Positions 6,088 through 6,089 of a stretch of DNA of 6,089 bases are shown here, one piece after another. The DNA comes from CAYJAD01 sp964370305 (GTDB lineage: Bacteria; Desulfobacterota; Desulfovibrionia; Desulfovibrionales; Desulfovibrionaceae). The notes beneath the pieces are model-generated. The model did not search any database, was not told where the DNA came from, and was given only the letters and a program-made list of their open reading frames with translations. A program made the translations under genes and the position numbers. The stretch's first letter is position 1, and each line of letters starts with the position of its first letter. The stretch lies in NCBI GenBank assembly GCA_964370305.1, contig CAYJIU010000104.1, positions 1 to 6,089 of the forward strand, written 5' to 3'.

Positions 6088-6089
6088 CC

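Noticed and set aside
1..6089. Defence system, toxin-antitoxin or mobile element suggested by MazG and CvpA names
   Set aside because: MazG is the two-domain housekeeping enzyme with no mazEF beside it, CvpA has no colicin operon, and no integrase, transposase or att-like repeats are seen.

Overview
The window looks like ordinary chromosomal DNA from a moderately AT-rich Gram-negative bacterium, probably a low-GC member of the Desulfovibrionales (Desulfobacterota). That guess rests on the cvpA-mazG gene order, the wording of the MazG protein and the style of the long A-tract/GC-stem/T-tract hairpin at the right edge. No rRNA or other marker gene is present, so it is only an impression. No phage, transposon, CRISPR, tRNA or rRNA sequence was seen.

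Four of the five genes lie on the minus strand and are transcribed from right to left: cvpA (5821-5327), mazG (5318-4530), a large GT-C-type membrane protein of 661 aa (4432-2447), then a second GT-C-type membrane protein of 598 aa (2420-624). The gaps are 8, 97 and 26 bp, with no convincing internal terminator, so they can be read as one operon. A candidate promoter lies about 100 bp upstream of cvpA. A strong hairpin at 6042-6087 separates this unit from whatever lies further right. The fifth gene, a small GtrA-family membrane protein (210-623), runs on the plus strand toward the operon; its stop codon directly abuts the stop codon of the 598-aa gene.

CvpA is a small inner-membrane protein linked to envelope and bile-stress tolerance in enterobacteria and vibrios. 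MazG is a housekeeping nucleoside-triphosphate pyrophosphohydrolase. The two GT-C-like proteins have the topology and acidic first-loop motif of enzymes that move sugars from polyprenyl-phosphate donors on the periplasmic face. GtrA-family proteins are associated with moving or handling such polyprenyl-linked sugars. The left two thirds of the window is therefore probably a small cell-surface glycosylation locus next to a housekeeping pair. No acceptor, sugar or polyprenyl-phosphate sugar synthase (GtrB type) is visible, so the pathway is incomplete here. GC content falls from mazG and the 661-aa gene (roughly 45%) through the 598-aa gene to gtrA (roughly 35%), by eye on sampled lines, suggesting that the left end is more recently acquired or less constrained.

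Two start codons should be moved in from the longest open frame. cvpA and mazG both open with TTG if read maximally, but internal ATGs at 5821 and 5318 have Shine-Dalgarno sequences and fit the families better. The most notable features are the low-complexity tails on both ends of the 661-aa protein, the degenerate metal motifs in the second MazG domain, and the stop-to-stop convergent junction. I did not find a convincing new biological system.
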